NCBI GenBank assembly: GCA_954871525.1
Contig: OX940862.1
Location: 13,040,501 to 13,104,500, forward strand
Direction of reading: 5' to 3'
Source: Parietaria judaica
Taxonomy: Eukaryota; Streptophyta; Magnoliopsida; Rosales; Urticaceae
Length of the DNA: 64,000 nt
In this document: piece after piece, positions 22,901-36,340 of the stretch
Position numbering within the stretch: position 1 is the stretch's first letter
Layout: each line of letters begins with the position of its first letter
The notes under the pieces: model-generated
What the model was told of the DNA's origin: nothing
Databases searched by the model: none
The model's input: the letters and a program-made list of their open reading frames with translations, nothing else
Made by a program: the position numbers and the translations under genes

Positions 22901-23200
22901 TAAACTTCACCAACACTCGTCTAGGCAGGTGATTAATTGGAAAGTTCTTTTGGAGCATAATATTAATGCTGATAATTAATAATTAAATAGCTAAACTAAT
23001 TAATAATATTGCTAAAGACTAAAAGTAGGATCCAATGAGTTTCAAATGATTGAATGGTTGCATGCATGAGAATTTCATAATAATATTGTCAAAACAGAAA
23101 CTCAAGTCGTGCATGATTATCAAATAATATGTTGATATATTAATAGACCTGAGATAGCATAGAATCACAGGAAACATTCAAATTACAGGATAAGATGTTA
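19922..23200. other. Intergenic DNA between the fold-back element and GLP3
   Basis: AT-rich. An (AT)n run lies near 21487-21506. The block around 21780-22100 repeats ATGTCGTTT and TTTAATGATTTTTGA motifs several times. No gene recognised. Confidence 0.35.
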
Positions 23201-23297
23201 CAGGAAATATTCAAATTAGAGAATGGCCTAAACCCTAGCCATTCAATTTATTACTTCATCATAAATAATGAAAGAAATGACATGTGAATCATCGTGT

Positions 23298-24207
23298 CTA
23301 GTAGTTGTTGACGACCCAGGACTGCTTCTGAAGAAGCTCCACGATCTCCTTGTCCAGCTGGAAGGCTCTGGAGAGGACATCCGGGTTGATCGGCGGCGTT
23401 GATCCGAACACGGCGTTGGCGATAGTGACGACTCCTGGGTTCTGGCTGCTAAGGCCGGCGAAGGCAACAGCCGGATAGTGTCCCAAGTTGAACTGGAAGT
23501 GGATGAGTCCCATGGGGAAGACGAACACGTCACCCTCGTTCAGAACCTTCGTGAAGAGCTTGTTCGAGCCATCGGCCTGGTTGGACGTCACGAAGCCCAC
23601 CAAAAGCTGTCCTTCGAGGACCACGAGGATCTCAGCGGCACGTGGGTGGGTGTGTGGAGGATTCTGGCCGTAGGGCTTGTAGTCGATGCGGACCAACTGA
23701 ATGCCGAGAGTGTTGAGGCCAGGGATCCTGTCGAGATTCACGGCGGTGACGTTGGAGCCCACTTTGTTGTCGGTGTCTCCGGCTTTGTTCAGCCCCGATG
23801 TGAAGAAATCCTCGGCCTTGGCCAGCTTCGGGTCCTTGCAGAACCTCCCGTTCACAAACACTGCAGATTAATCACGGGAGGCTTGAGCATAAAAAGTTTA
23901 ATACGATTTTGAAGATTAACGTATTTATATTATTTAAAATTTATTTATTAATCTAGGTGAATGTCTCGCCACTATGTAAATTATACGCTTAGAATCGATT
24001 TCTTAAAAATATTGTCTATACACGTATATCTCATATATTTCAACCGGTTATTATCTAAGAGATAGGAAAGAGAGAAGTAATTAAGGACTTACAAGCATTG
24101 TTAGGATCGTTTGTGGCGACGCAAAAATCTTGAAGAGGGCTCGGGTCATAAGCCGAGGCTATGGAAGCAGCCAAAGCCAACACACAAACCAAGAGAACTG
24201 CCTTCAT
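23298..24207 (-). CDS. Germin-like protein GLP3
   Basis: Exon 1 is 24207-24093 (38 codons plus 1 base, donor GTAAGT) and exon 2 is 23860-23298 (CAG acceptor), a predicted 225 residues. The signal peptide is [19 protein letters not shown] and the mature protein begins [11 protein letters not shown]29 and C46 form the expected disulfide pair. Metal ligands are H108, H110, E115 and H159; the NVT site is at N75. It ends WVVNNY, shared only with GLP4 and GLP5, from which it differs at few residues (for example YKPYGQ here, YAPYGQ in the others). A secreted cupin expected to oligomerise in the cell wall; whether it has oxalate oxidase, SOD or no enzyme activity cannot be told. Confidence 0.92.
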
Positions 24208-24307
24208 GGTTGATTTTCTAAGAGAGTATTGATGTGTAATTATATGCTCTTAGAGTTGTTTACTTAAGTTTGAGTAAGGGATGAGAAATGTTGCATTAGA
24301 ATGCATG

Positions 24308-24315
24308 TATTTATA
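24308..24315 (-). promoter_or_regulatory. TATA box of GLP3
   Basis: TATAAATA (minus strand) about 100 bp before the ATG. The surrounding 150 bp, including GTTTGAG and GCAACATTTCTCATCCC on the coding strand, is shared with GLP4 and GLP5. Confidence 0.6.
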
Positions 24316-25850
24316 GATGGAAGTGTTTGAGTTAGACTCTTAACTTTGCTTCAAAAATTGGATAAAAATTAAGCTAGGGACTTGGTCTGTTTTATTGATC
24401 ATATATATATTAATATTCATGTGTACTATAAATAATATATAATGACTCGGCAACGTTATCCATGTTGTGTTGACCCATCCTTCAACTGCTCAGATGTGTG
24501 TTTTTTTAATGTCTAATTTGTATAAGTCTCTGCCTAGCTACTTCAAAATGCTCAAATTGATGAAACGGTCATTTTGGTGAGTATTTTAACTTGTGTTCTC
24601 TTGTCCATCTTGCTTTTAAATTCATAATAAGTTTTCCTTCCAGATTTATTTCAAGTGGATTTTCTTGATTTATGATATATCAGGGCAATGTCAAATACTA
24701 ATTTAGTTTGAGCTAAGTTAATCATACTATAATGCATAGTGGAAAGTAATAACTAATAAATGGAAATAAAACACTCATTCCTCTCTAATGCTGAAGTTGA
24801 GAAACTCATATCATCCAATAAATATACTTATTATGTTTTATAACTCAGTGAAAGCACGTTGTGGCTGGTCGGTTTGGTTTATTATACTCTTCTTTTGTTC
24901 GCTTCTTATTGTTCTACTTGAACTGTCAATGTAATATATATACACATATATAAAATTCGAAATATTAGAAATGTTCAAACATGGGTTAGATAGATAGAAA
25001 GGAAAGAAAATGTCAAATAATTAAGTAAGTTAGTGTTGCACAAGATCAATGTCGACCCAGTTGGGGAAATAAGAGACATTTTTGGTTTATCAAACAAAGG
25101 TCAAAACGACATAATTACCCATCAAGTTATTCCACTTGCTTATCTAAATACAATGTTTACTTAGTCCACAATTCACATTACATTTATTCTTTAATTACTT
25201 CTTTCAAGAATGATATTACAATTTTCCACAAGCTAGCCACAAAAAAAAAAAAAAAAAAAAACAAAACAAAACAAAAAAAACTTGGGCATACATTTCCAAC
25301 AAATAAAACTTGTACAATTGTGCAATTAAATAGCGAATTAATACTGTAAATGTAAGTTTTAAAAATTGAAACAAGTAATAGCGAATTAATAATTAATTTA
25401 TTATGGTTCAATTCATATAAGCAGAGGAAGTAAAATGTTTATAATATATACGGCTCTGAACATAAAACTCTCAAACACATGAATTGCACCTTATTTATTT
25501 ACACACAAAAAAAAAAAAAAAAAGGAGTTCGATTCCGCCTTTAAAATATAGCAGTATCACCCTGGTTCTCTCTCCACAACACGAACAAAAAAATCTGCAA
25601 GAGAAAGTTAAATTAGATCACATCGAAAACGAGAAAGAAAGAAAAAAAAACGTGTGAAACTGGCGTGAATAGGGTGGGTGTGTAAATTAACTCACATTCT
25701 ATCAGGCGATGAAATGGCTCGCCAGTTCGTATCGGAATTATCTCCGTGAATTCGGATAAAGAGCACATAATATTGGCACCCGATAACGAAGGTTACCGTA
25801 TTTCGTTCTAACAAAAAAAGGTAGAGATAAACCAGGGGAAAATAGAGAAA
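24316..25850. other. Intergenic between GLP3 and the Raf-like kinase
   Basis: AT-rich with two A-runs (about 25241-25277 and 25506-25523). The kinase 3' UTR should lie towards the right end. No gene recognised. Confidence 0.35.
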
Positions 25851-25933
25851 CATTTTATTGGTAGCCTTCCATATACTACAAAACAGTGGTGGCTTTAAAA
25901 GGGTATGACAGAGATTGCATCAGGGAGTGAAGG

Positions 25934-28900
25934 TCATTTCACGTTCATGACAGCCGCCATACTCCGCAGCTTTTGAGAGATCTCGGAGAAGGACGGCCTT
26001 TGGGCCGGGTCGGAGGCCCAACTACTTTCCATCAAAGCCTTCCATTCGGGATCACACCATGTCGGAACTTGTGGGCGCAACGTATTATTCACAATCCCTC
26101 CTGTAAATTCTTAAGTTCAAGGTTTATCCATAGCTTCCGAACACAAAATACACAGCAATAAGCCCATTGGTAAATCGGAATTCCAATTCCATTTCTGGAA
26201 TCAGAATTCCGCTTTTTTAATTTTTAAATGGTTAAATTGAATTTCAAATCCATTTTTTACGGAATCAGAATTCCGAATTTCGTTTTATCTCGGACTCGGA
26301 ATTCTGGGACATATTCTTTATAGAGATTAGAGAACGAAGGATATATTATCGAACACCGTTAATTTACCAAGCAAAGATTTGTCTAATTTAAACGTACCAA
26401 TTACAGAAGAGCAGTGCAAATCTGCATATGGTTCTTCACCGGTGAGCAATTCCCACATCACAATGCCAAACGAGTAAACATCGATCTACATCATAAAGAA
26501 GAACAATATGAAGATGGTGTGAAACCATCCCAGAGAGTTTTGACTACAAACTAAGGGTAGCAATCTGAGACCGGATACGAGACACAATAATTTTCCGACA
26601 AAAGTAAATGGATGAGTTAAATGGACCTAGATTCGATCGACACAAACACGATTATGTAACGGGACATGACCAGAAAACCAGAGCACAATCGGCAATTAGT
26701 CTTAAGAAACAAAATATTAATTTCAAGCATTTTATTGGGTCATATTAAATAAGTTGCGCGAGTTTAAAATGATTTAACGTGTCCTTTTACAATAACATGG
26801 TCCATGATCACTTAAATCGGCTAAACGGGTTACAAAAAAATTAAAATGATTAACAAATGAGCATGTATGGGTCTATATAAAATAATTTAAAGGTGATAAA
26901 GAACCGAATTGCCCCCCTACTTCTGACCATTAAAAGTAGAAATAAACCTTTTCTGAGACCATCTCAGTTTTCCCGGTAAGAAGCTCGGGGGCCATCCAAG
27001 GTAAAGTCCCGCGTACACCTCCCGAGACCAGAGTGTGTTGTTTGACCTTCGATAAGCCCAAATCTCCAATCTATAAAAAGCATAAATTGTCACCAAAAAA
27101 AAATCAGAAAATTGTAAACGAAATTTGATCGCCAAGCTTTACCTTGCATATAGGTCTTTGCGGATCTCTCATATTAACTAAAAGATTTTCACATTTCAAA
27201 TCAAAATGCACAATGTTCTTTTCATGTAAATACTCCATTCCAAATGCAGCATCCATTGCTATGATGAGTCTCTTACGCCGGTCGATTGTTCTGCTCATCG
27301 TGATTAGTAAAATCAAAATTAAAATTTAGAAAAAAGTTCCAATTACCAAAGCTTTTCTACGTAGTTTACCTGTCCTTTTTCTGCAAAAACTGTTTCAAAG
27401 ATCCATTAATCATAAATTCTGTAACCGTAGCCAACGATCCATCTGCACCGTGTACAATGCCATAAAAGGACACGACATTTGGATGGTGCAGCGAGCCCAA
27501 TATTAAAGCTTCCTTCCAGAAATCTGCAATCTGACATCACAAACAAATATAACTATTTTAAATACGTACAATTATTATTATGCTTAGTTTTATTATTATT
27601 TAAGTATGTTATCTTAAATTTTTGAGTTATTTTATAATACATACGAGATTGATATTCCAAGCTCATAAAAAAATGTAACAGTAAAAGAAATTTATATCAG
27701 CAAAAGGAAAAAAAGAGCCAACCAATACCAAACGCTTCCGTTCATGGGGTCTTCCGTGAAAACAGCTGGATTTTATACGCTTTATAGCAACATCAGAGCC
27801 CCTCCATTTTCCATGATAAACAGAGCCATATGTTCCAGAGCCCAATTCCCGAATTTCCTCAATATCCTCGCTTTTTATCACCTAAACAAAGAGCTAAATT
27901 TTCTTTTTCTTTTCTTTTTTAAAGAAGAATAGATTCATATTGCTTTAAAAACTCTGAAGAAACCTGCAATCCCATGCCGATGGCTTCCGCTTCAGCTTTA
28001 GTGGTCTCAACACCGGAGCGCTTTGTATTATCACCATCGGAATCCGAATCTGCATTCTGCTTTACGAAGACACTTTTAAATTAGAGATTCAATTATTCAC
28101 ATAATCAAGTTCCACAAAACTGAAACAATTTGATTGGCCTCACCGGTGATTCTGCTGAGCCGATTTTCTCACAATCCGCGTTTTCTTCAGCTTGTGCTTT
28201 CATAGCACTGGCCACATCTAATGCTGTCTTCTTCGCAGAAGCAATCAACTCATGAAGAACATGAAGCTTGGCCACCGAATTTATATCTTCGATAGCTGAA
28301 TTATCCTTTTGACCTTGCGTAATAACTGCATCAGCATTCTCGCCCGCAGCCTTAGAGCAACTTGAAGTTATTGACTCGAGTGACGAAATCTCCTCATCTT
28401 TGTTATTTACATCTTTTCCCTCCAAGGAAGAAGCAGCCTGCACATTGCTTCCTTCCAACCTCACGGCTTCTTTAGTTCGGTCTAGCATGAGATCGGGAGA
28501 AACTAGTTGTTGATTTTCTTGGACGTGTGTGGTAGAATTGAGTCTTGAAGTGTTAGCATGAGCATATTCTGGGACAGGTTTTCCTTCGAAAGCCGACATT
28601 TTTGAAGATTCATTCCATTGATTCTGATTTTCAATCCATTGGCTCCTTGGTAAACCGGGATTTACCTTCCCATTATTGAACTGCGGCGCTTCATATGAAG
28701 GAGCAACATGTGTCTGGCTCGGAATATTTCTCCTCAAAGAATGATTGGCAAAGTGTCCTTGAGCCGAATAATGATTCTCTCCCACAAAGGGAACGGGGAC
28801 ATTTCCATATCGAACACCAGATTCTTCAGGTGGAGGAACATGAATATGAGGTAAACCGACCACAGATTGATCGGGAAGATAATTCGAAGGCACAACGCGC

Positions 28901-30003
28901 GAATCGACCATGTTATTGTTAGCATAATAATCATTTGCTCTAACGGATCCGTTATACAGAGAGCGGTTATCATTGCTCTGCTCATCATGGTACATTCCAT
29001 GGTGGTGCATCAAAGCTTCCCGGTTTGTTGGGCAATTGGAGCATGGATTCACAGCTTGATGAAACCCATTGTTCATGCTCGGATTTTCAAAGTTCCGTTG
29101 AAAAGCCATTCTGCAGTTCTCGCAGATACTATTTCCTTCGATACCACTCGGTCCATGGAAAAGATTATTCCCGGGAAAAGCAGACTTCTCTCCGGCGCCA
29201 CCTGGAAGCCAGCTCACGTTATCGGGAACCTGAGGTTGGTGCTCGAACGGTTGATTCACTTGCTGACGCAGATACTCGTCAGGTAGCTCTCCAAACGGCA
29301 CGTGGAACCGTGCAGAGGAAGGAGAAGAAGGGAACTCCGTCATCGGATTCCGAGGAGAATAGTATGCTGGGCTCCACGGAGCTTCCACTTCGGTGTACCG
29401 AGGGTTAATCATCTGATGATGCTGCACCGGAATCGAAAGATGGTGCAGATTGTACTGAGGCATCGGAAACTCGTAATTTAGGTTCAAAGAGTTGAAATCG
29501 TCGACCGGCGATTCAGGCTGCGACGGCTTCCTGAAATCTAAGCCGTCGTTAAAATTATTCAGCGCGTCGACGTATCTTCTCTCCGACTCTCTCTCATCCC
29601 CATCATAGTGGGTGGAAAGATCATGCTCGGGTTGAGAAAACAGGAAAATCCTTAGCCTAGTGAACCCGTCTCCGGACCCGAGCTTATCGTACTCCTCCAT
29701 CATGTTGACCACGTCTTCATCATTCACAACCGAAACAAGCGCATCCAAATCCTCATCGGGTTGCTGGTACTTCAACACAGCCACGCCTTCGAAAAGCTCT
29801 CTCATCTTGCTCATCAACTCCTCAAATCCAATATCCCGGGAAACACTGACGATCCGTGTCTCTCCACCGACGTACCGGAGCCTCCCGTCCAGTGGGCGCG
29901 GGATTATGCTACCCGAAAAGCTGCATAGGAACTTGACACGCGGCGCTTCGTCGTGCGACCCCGCCGGGGAGTCCGACACCGAGCTCAGCGAATGGCCGTC
30001 CAT
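25934..30003 (-). CDS. PB1-domain Raf-like MAPKKK (serine/threonine protein kinase)
   Basis: Eight coding exons: 30003-28144, 28056-27964, 27881-27729, 27530-27370, 27290-27143, 27070-26948, 26485-26398 and 26100-25934. All junctions are GT-AG and in phase, giving 930 residues. A PB1 domain lies near residues 22-110 (starts [16 protein letters not shown], acidic patch around NDEDVVNMM). Then comes a long, low-complexity Asn/Pro/Ser middle, and the kinase domain from about 652: Gly loop GSGTYGSV (665-672), K685, catalytic loop HFDLKCEN (D786), DLG at 808-810, and APE at 832-834. HFD and DLG in place of HRD and DFG are normal for this plant Raf family as I recall it. Such kinases are cytosolic and act in stress and hormone signalling; the substrate is unknown. 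The ATG at 30003 is the first in frame after an upstream stop. A 5' UTR intron (donor near 30469) is likely. Confidence 0.9.
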
Positions 30004-30099
30004 CGAGAACGCGGGATCAGTCGAACTGCCAGCAACACCCTTGTTAGTGCAATGCAACACAAACCTATCTGTGATCGCCCAAAGATTATTCCTTTAACC

Positions 30100-30840
30100 G
30101 GTCATACAGTGAAACTTGAATACTTACATGAGTGTAATATTACCTATATGAATACGTCAATAGTGTTCCCATACAGGTCGATAAAAGCTTAGATCATGAA
30201 CATACCTTCATACCTGCATCACAAGAACAATAATTTATGTCAAGCCTTCATATCCGACTTCCAAATTCAAATTAAATCACAATCCCCATTTCTCAATGTT
30301 TTGAGAGCCCTGAATCATGCTCATGAACCAGCGATTCAACAAAAGCCACCCAGAATCTCTACTAAAAAAACCACGGCTCTTGCAGAAATCGCCAAAACCT
30401 CGGCGTATGATCAAACCTTTGAAGAGCGAACGAGAAGGAAGAAACAAGCGAGCTAGGTACCTGGAAATCGACGATTAGGGCGAAAGCAACAGAGAGCCGC
30501 GAGATTCGCGGGGAAGGTGTTCTCTGTTGATCTGCACCGTGAAGGCGAAGCGGAGAGGAGAGAAGGGCGTCAATGGCGGTGGTGGTGGATGGCCATGGGA
30601 GAGAAGCTGTTGGTTGGCTTTTGTGCTTAAATACGATTTGAGATTCGTTATGGGAAAAGTGCTTCGCTTTCTCTCTCTACACTTCGATTCTCTCTCTCCT
30701 CTCTCTCTGGTTCCGAAAAACGATGCGCATTCGCCAGGTAGAGTAACACGTGGCAGCCTCTGCCTTCGTCGCTCTCCCCCCTCTCTCTCAGCATCTTGTT
30801 TATCTCTTCTGAGGTATATGCTCTCTCCTCTCACGTGCCA
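30100..30840 (-). promoter_or_regulatory. 5' leader and promoter region of the Raf-like kinase
   Basis: A donor-like CCAG/GTACCT on the minus strand near 30469 suggests a non-coding first exon right of it and a leader intron to the left. Upstream (30660-30800) the sequence is rich in CT repeats, common in plant 5' UTRs. Confidence 0.4.
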
Positions 30841-33780
30841 TGCACGAGTTTGTTATATTTCAACTTCTTTTTTTTGGATACGGCGGTATAAGTATTTAAA
30901 GTTTTTTTTTAAGTTAATATTAAGTTTCAATTCTTTATTTTGTGGAAAAAAAATTCAGACTCTTATTTTGTGTCTTTCTTTATGTTTTATAGCTTATTAA
31001 ATATATTATCTTTAATTAAAAATTAAACTAATTTATCAATAATAATCAATTGTATATTTAATAGGTTTAAAAATGTGACACGAGATGCGATTCAGGATAA
31101 AAATATGACAGAATACACAAATTAAGACTTTGACAAATTTTCCACTCAAAAGAAATATTGAGAACTTGATGTGAATTTTTCAAAGACTTTGGATATTTAT
31201 GTTGTTATTTTTTTTTTCAATTATAATTATTTGTGAGATTTTATAAAAAAAAAAATATGTCTAATTGATGCCAAGTGACTAAATCACATGATAAATAATA
31301 CATAGTTTTTCTTTACTACAAATTACTTAATGTTTTATATTTTTAGCTTCCATATATAATTATCTCTATATTTTTTGATAAATTTATACTAGGTATTACC
31401 TTATATATCACCTTATACAATAAATTTTTATTTCTCTTTTTTTGTTTGGTTTTATTTTACGCTAGTCTTGTAAACATATAGAATTTTTTTGTATGAATAA
31501 ATTCATAATTCAAAGATAAGATTTCGGCTACACTGGAATTCTAGATTAATTATTTGTTATTTTTAAAATTTTTAAAAAGAAATATAATTTACTTTAAAAA
31601 TTAAAATTTTTATTTTTAGATTTCTAAGTCAAGGATGCAAAACCTTTGTATGAATATGTTTTAATTAAAGTGTCTTTAAACATAATAGAATTATAGAACT
31701 CCTTAACAAACTAACTAGAGTAGACTCTATCAGCAGAAGTCATGAAAATTGGTCAGGATCAAGTTTTTCCGTCAAAATTATAACCGCGGGTTCCATGATG
31801 GACGCTATAAAAGCAATATTAAATTTTCAAATTTCAATCATTTTTCATTCAATGAGTTATTGTTTATCTTACGAATAATAGATTATATTCATTTTGTAAT
31901 TGTTTTTATAGCATGATAGATATATCATATGTTACCTGTATCCATTTTTTATTTCATAATTCATTTTATATGGAAATAAATGAGCTTTTTTCTCAACCCA
32001 AAACAAGTCAAATATTACACCAGAGTACAGGACAGGATATCATCACAGGATATCATCTTGTTTTATAGGGTATTTGCACAAAATAAATAATTTATTGTTG
32101 CTTATAAAATAAAATAAATAGCTTACTCTTTCACTTTTTTTTTTCAATTAATTTTATTTTTATTTTTATTTACTTTCTGGATTTTGCCAAAAAAATCTAT
32201 TTTGTCTAGTTATATGAATATTGAATCATTTATAAGATGACAAAAGCTTCATGATCAGTTTTTATGAAAACTCCAATGCAGAATCTATCACATGAAAGCT
32301 TCTGTTTTCATGGTAAACGTTAAATTCGGACCATACATTTTATGGATTGCACATACGTATTTGTTCTCAACTGAAAAAAGAATATAATAATATCAATAAA
32401 GCAACACTCTTTCTTTTTCTTTCTTTTTGTACATTTTATTTATTATTCTTATATATTGCATGAAATTATAAATGACATACTAGCCTCATATTTGGAGTCA
32501 ATAAGAAAAAATAGAGAAATATCTGGCTAGGTTTTCAATAGCCAATTCCACCACTATTATTAGATATTGACAATATATATATTTAAAATATTATTGATTA
32601 TGTGTTTTCTCAGAAGTTTATTTATATTTTATTAAAGATCATCGATTGATTGCAAGACAATTACAAAATTATGATTGCACTTGACTGGAGAAGACATACA
32701 TATAAATGTTGAAAAGTCTGCTCGTAATCGAGAATTAACTTTGGCTATTTAAAGCTAAAAGATTAATCTGTATCAATGGATATTGTTTTACCAATTGGAT
32801 TATCAGTTGAAATTGGCCTTGAATTAAAGTTGTATATATTAAAAAAAAAAAAAAGTTGTATATATTTTGCTATTTCCGTTTAAAAACCCAAATACTCATG
32901 TCGTGTAATTTATTTTACGTTTGTAATTATGAGTAAGAGTCCCGCAGAGTTGAATACCGCCAAGGGTATCTCAAATTATATGTTAAACAAATATGTGTTA
33001 AGTCTCGTTTCATCACATACATGTATTTGTTTAACGTAATCACAGCAATGAATCTTTTTAATTATCTTAAAACCTTTTGACCAGTACAAAAAATTAACCC
33101 AACTTGTGATTAAGACGTAGTACTTTTGGAATTATTACCAAATTTTAGAGGCTTTAACTTGTTTAGATAAGATACATATAATCAAATTTAAAAGGGATTC
33201 TAAAAGGATTTTGTATTAAATGGTTTTTCTCTATTATATAGTACAGGTTGGAAACTTTTAATATTTTTCTATATATAGTTATTTTTTGCTAACTTACTAC
33301 TTGTATCTTTATACGAAATTATTTTGATTATGAATTATTTAATTTAATTATGAATTATTTTGAAAATACTTTTAAATTACAAAAATATATAAAATCTTAG
33401 AAGTTAAAAATCATTGAGATTAGAACCATAATTTTTTTTTTTTTGAAAGACATAAAATTTAGATATTAAATACTCGTTTAACCTTACAATAATATTAATC
33501 TATTTTTTTTTATTTGACAACTCAGTTATGTATAGTTAAATTTTCTAAGAAAACCACAAAATTGTGGCTCTTGTTTCTAGAAATTTACGCAAATAAAAAA
33601 ATACAACGTGTAACACAATAATTCATGATTAAATATTATTCACTGCTCTTAAGGCTAATTTTCACTGATTAAATATTTTTGCTCTTAAGTAAAATAAAAT
33701 GCTACATTAATTATTAATATATATTATATACATATACACACACACATGAGACAATAGGCATAGAATAGTGTGCATAGCAT
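30841..33780. other. AT-rich intergenic DNA
   Basis: About 2.9 kb of very AT-rich sequence without convincing open frames. No element ends or RNA genes recognised. Confidence 0.35.
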
Positions 33781-33816
33781 TATCCATTTACTAGAAGACA
33801 AACTTTCGGCATTACA

Positions 33817-34065
33817 TCAGCACCAATGATTTTTACTGTTCACGCCACGCATCATCCGTCGAATCACACCACTAACAAAACTGCGTGAAGATAACGCGCG
33901 CTTTTGAGCCTCCACGTAGCGATCAGATTCGGCGGCGCGGCAAGCTAGCAAGCGCGGGACAGAAGAAGCGCGTGAGCGTAGAGTGACGGCTTTCTCGTGA
34001 AAAATAATGTGGGCCCAGAGCATGTGGTTCCGATGGTTTGTTGCGCCAAGTGGCGGAAAGTACAA
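33817..34065 (-). other. GC-rich island with an unrecognised short open frame
   Basis: An 82-codon frame lies in a sharply GC-richer patch (about 33840-34060) surrounded by AT-rich DNA. Its middle is basic and Ser/Ala-rich (SSVPRLLACRAAESDRYVEA). I do not recognise the product. There is no clear promoter or neighbouring exon. It could be a small gene, a captured fragment, or chance. Confidence 0.2.
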
Positions 34066-36330
34066 AAGGATCTCTGTTCTTTAAAACATAAATAAATTAA
34101 TAAATTATTATTTGATTTGATATGATTTGAGTGCTTTGCGTATGCTCTCTCCTATATAATATCATTAATGCCCTTATAATTTGTATGTCGATCTAATTTG
34201 ACCCCTTCTTTTTAAGGGAGTGGCTTTACCATTCAATGTTACGATGGCATTACCAGACATGTTCATTGAAAGAATATATGATATTATTGGCCATGTTTAC
34301 GTATGCAAAGAGGGCACTAATTTGAGTCTCATATTGAGTGAACCCATGACCTCTTAAATGACGGTATAATGGAGGCACCACTAGGCCAATCAAGTTTGGT
34401 TTGTCCCTTGAACATTAGCTTTTGACATTTATGGCTCAAAATTTTGTACACGATTCACGATTTTTCTCTCTTTAGACCATATGTTGAAATAAAATGCAGG
34501 AGATTAAGTTTTTAAATTCGGAACTGAGATGTCCCGATTTTCAATTTGAGAATCGGATGACATTTTAAATTATCGATTTTTTTTCCCGGTCCTGGTTTTA
34601 AATATATAAAGTATTATAAGATAATACAATTCAAGTCTTGATAATATCTCGGATTATGTTTTTTATGTGTTAGATTTTAGATTTGATATTTGATTTTGGT
34701 ATTTTCTTGATAATATCTTGGTAATTTCTCGAATTTGGCCATGGTTCTGTTTTTTGCTCGATTTTTGTCCCAATTTTTTCCTTGTTCTGATTCTCGGTTA
34801 AAAAAAAACCCCCCGAAATTTTATTTTATAACTGAAACCAGAACCGGGAAAAATTTTATCCTAAGTTTTCGGGACAAGATAAGAAAAAAATATATTAAAT
34901 TCCCAATTATTTATGCGCGTTATAATTTTGATTAATACATAACTTTGATGAGATATACTTAATCGGATACAAACATATTCAATTTCGATAATCTAGCTTC
35001 TGCATGCGTAAACAATAACCGGCATGGTTAAGAATTAATTATTACGTAAGGCATCAATGTAATTATATAACCGATGTGAGCATTTTTTAAGAACGGCACT
35101 GGCTCACCGTGGTATATTAAATCTTAAGCTTTCTTTTCTCATACTTAATTATGCACCTTAATTGTGTTCTTTTTCTATTATAGTACCCAACATTGAAAGT
35201 CTAAATCACATAAGAAGTAATGTGTTGAGGAGGAATGGGAGCGTGACAATATTATTCTCATTAATTAATGAAGAGAAGCTAAGAATTGCAATTGCGCTAC
35301 TTATATTATTAAAATGCATTAATTAAATTCTTACGTATCAATATATATAATTACTCAAGTCACACATTCTTAGTCATTATATGTATTAAAAAATGATTAT
35401 GTTGTACACGTTCAACGTTCGTATTGAAATCTTAGTAATAACACTAAGCTATCATGATGTTGCTGGTTCAAACTGTCTTTGATTTTCTTTATTAACACTA
35501 GTTAATTCGGGACTTTAATATATATCTACAATTTTTCATTATTTATTTAACACTAGCTACTAGAAGTTTCCAATATCCGCCTGTCTAGAAGGGTTTCTGA
35601 TTTTTTTTTATTGATTAATTTATGTTTTCTGTAGAATATTGCAAATTGAATCTTAATATTATTAAAAAAGTCTAATTAAATTATTAATTTCTGATCGTCA
35701 ATTTAGTAGCTGAAGGATGCATCAACCTTAGATAGCCTTTGCATAAATAGTTTGCTTGAGTCAAAACTTCTTACGGAATATACAAAAGGCGTTGACATTT
35801 ACGGAGCTGGCTCAGCAAGGGACCACCGTAACTTACTCACTATTTATTTTAGTTTTTTTTTTAAATCAAAATTCCTTCCATCCACTTATTAAGTTGAAGT
35901 CCGGTTAATGATAGTACCAGAAAAAGAGAAAATAAAAAAATAAAAAGTAAGTGATACGTGTCTAAGACTTAATTAAAAACGTACATCTAAAATTAAGTTA
36001 TAAATCAATCGAGAAAACGAATGAAATCTTGATTAGCTGTGAAAAAGAGAAATGCGTTCATTCCATCAAGAAAAATAAGACATTGAATAGTTAAATCGCG
36101 ACTGATCTTTTAACAGGGCCACAGTACATATAATTAAGGAATAAATCAATGTTTAATAGAATACGTAATAAGAATTTTATTAGTCCTGAGACATCATAGA
36201 GATACAGGATTGTATAATAGCTAGGTTTCTACTACAAGATTCGACGATCAGAGAATGGGACTAATCGTCTCCATTATTCTGCTTATTACATCACAAATAA
36301 CAAAGGAAGAAACGATATATATTATAATCA
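34066..36330. other. Intergenic DNA left of GLP4
   Basis: AT-rich. Around 34500-34900 there are repeated CGG and CCCGA motifs in both orientations that may be an old DNA transposon, but no ends could be defined. Confidence 0.3.
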
Positions 36331-36340
36331 TCGTATGTCT

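Noticed and set aside
26170..26320. GAATCAGAATTCCG repeats in a Raf-like kinase intron, possibly a MITE
   Set aside because: The motifs are repeated and palindromic, but I could not define ends or a target duplication.
28734..29408. Several frames in other phases over the kinase first exon
   Set aside because: They overlap the 620-codon kinase exon and show no features of their own.
30003..30060. Extended N-terminus of the Raf-like kinase from a GTG at 30060
   Set aside because: No ATG occurs between the upstream stop and 30003, so the ATG at 30003 is the simpler start.
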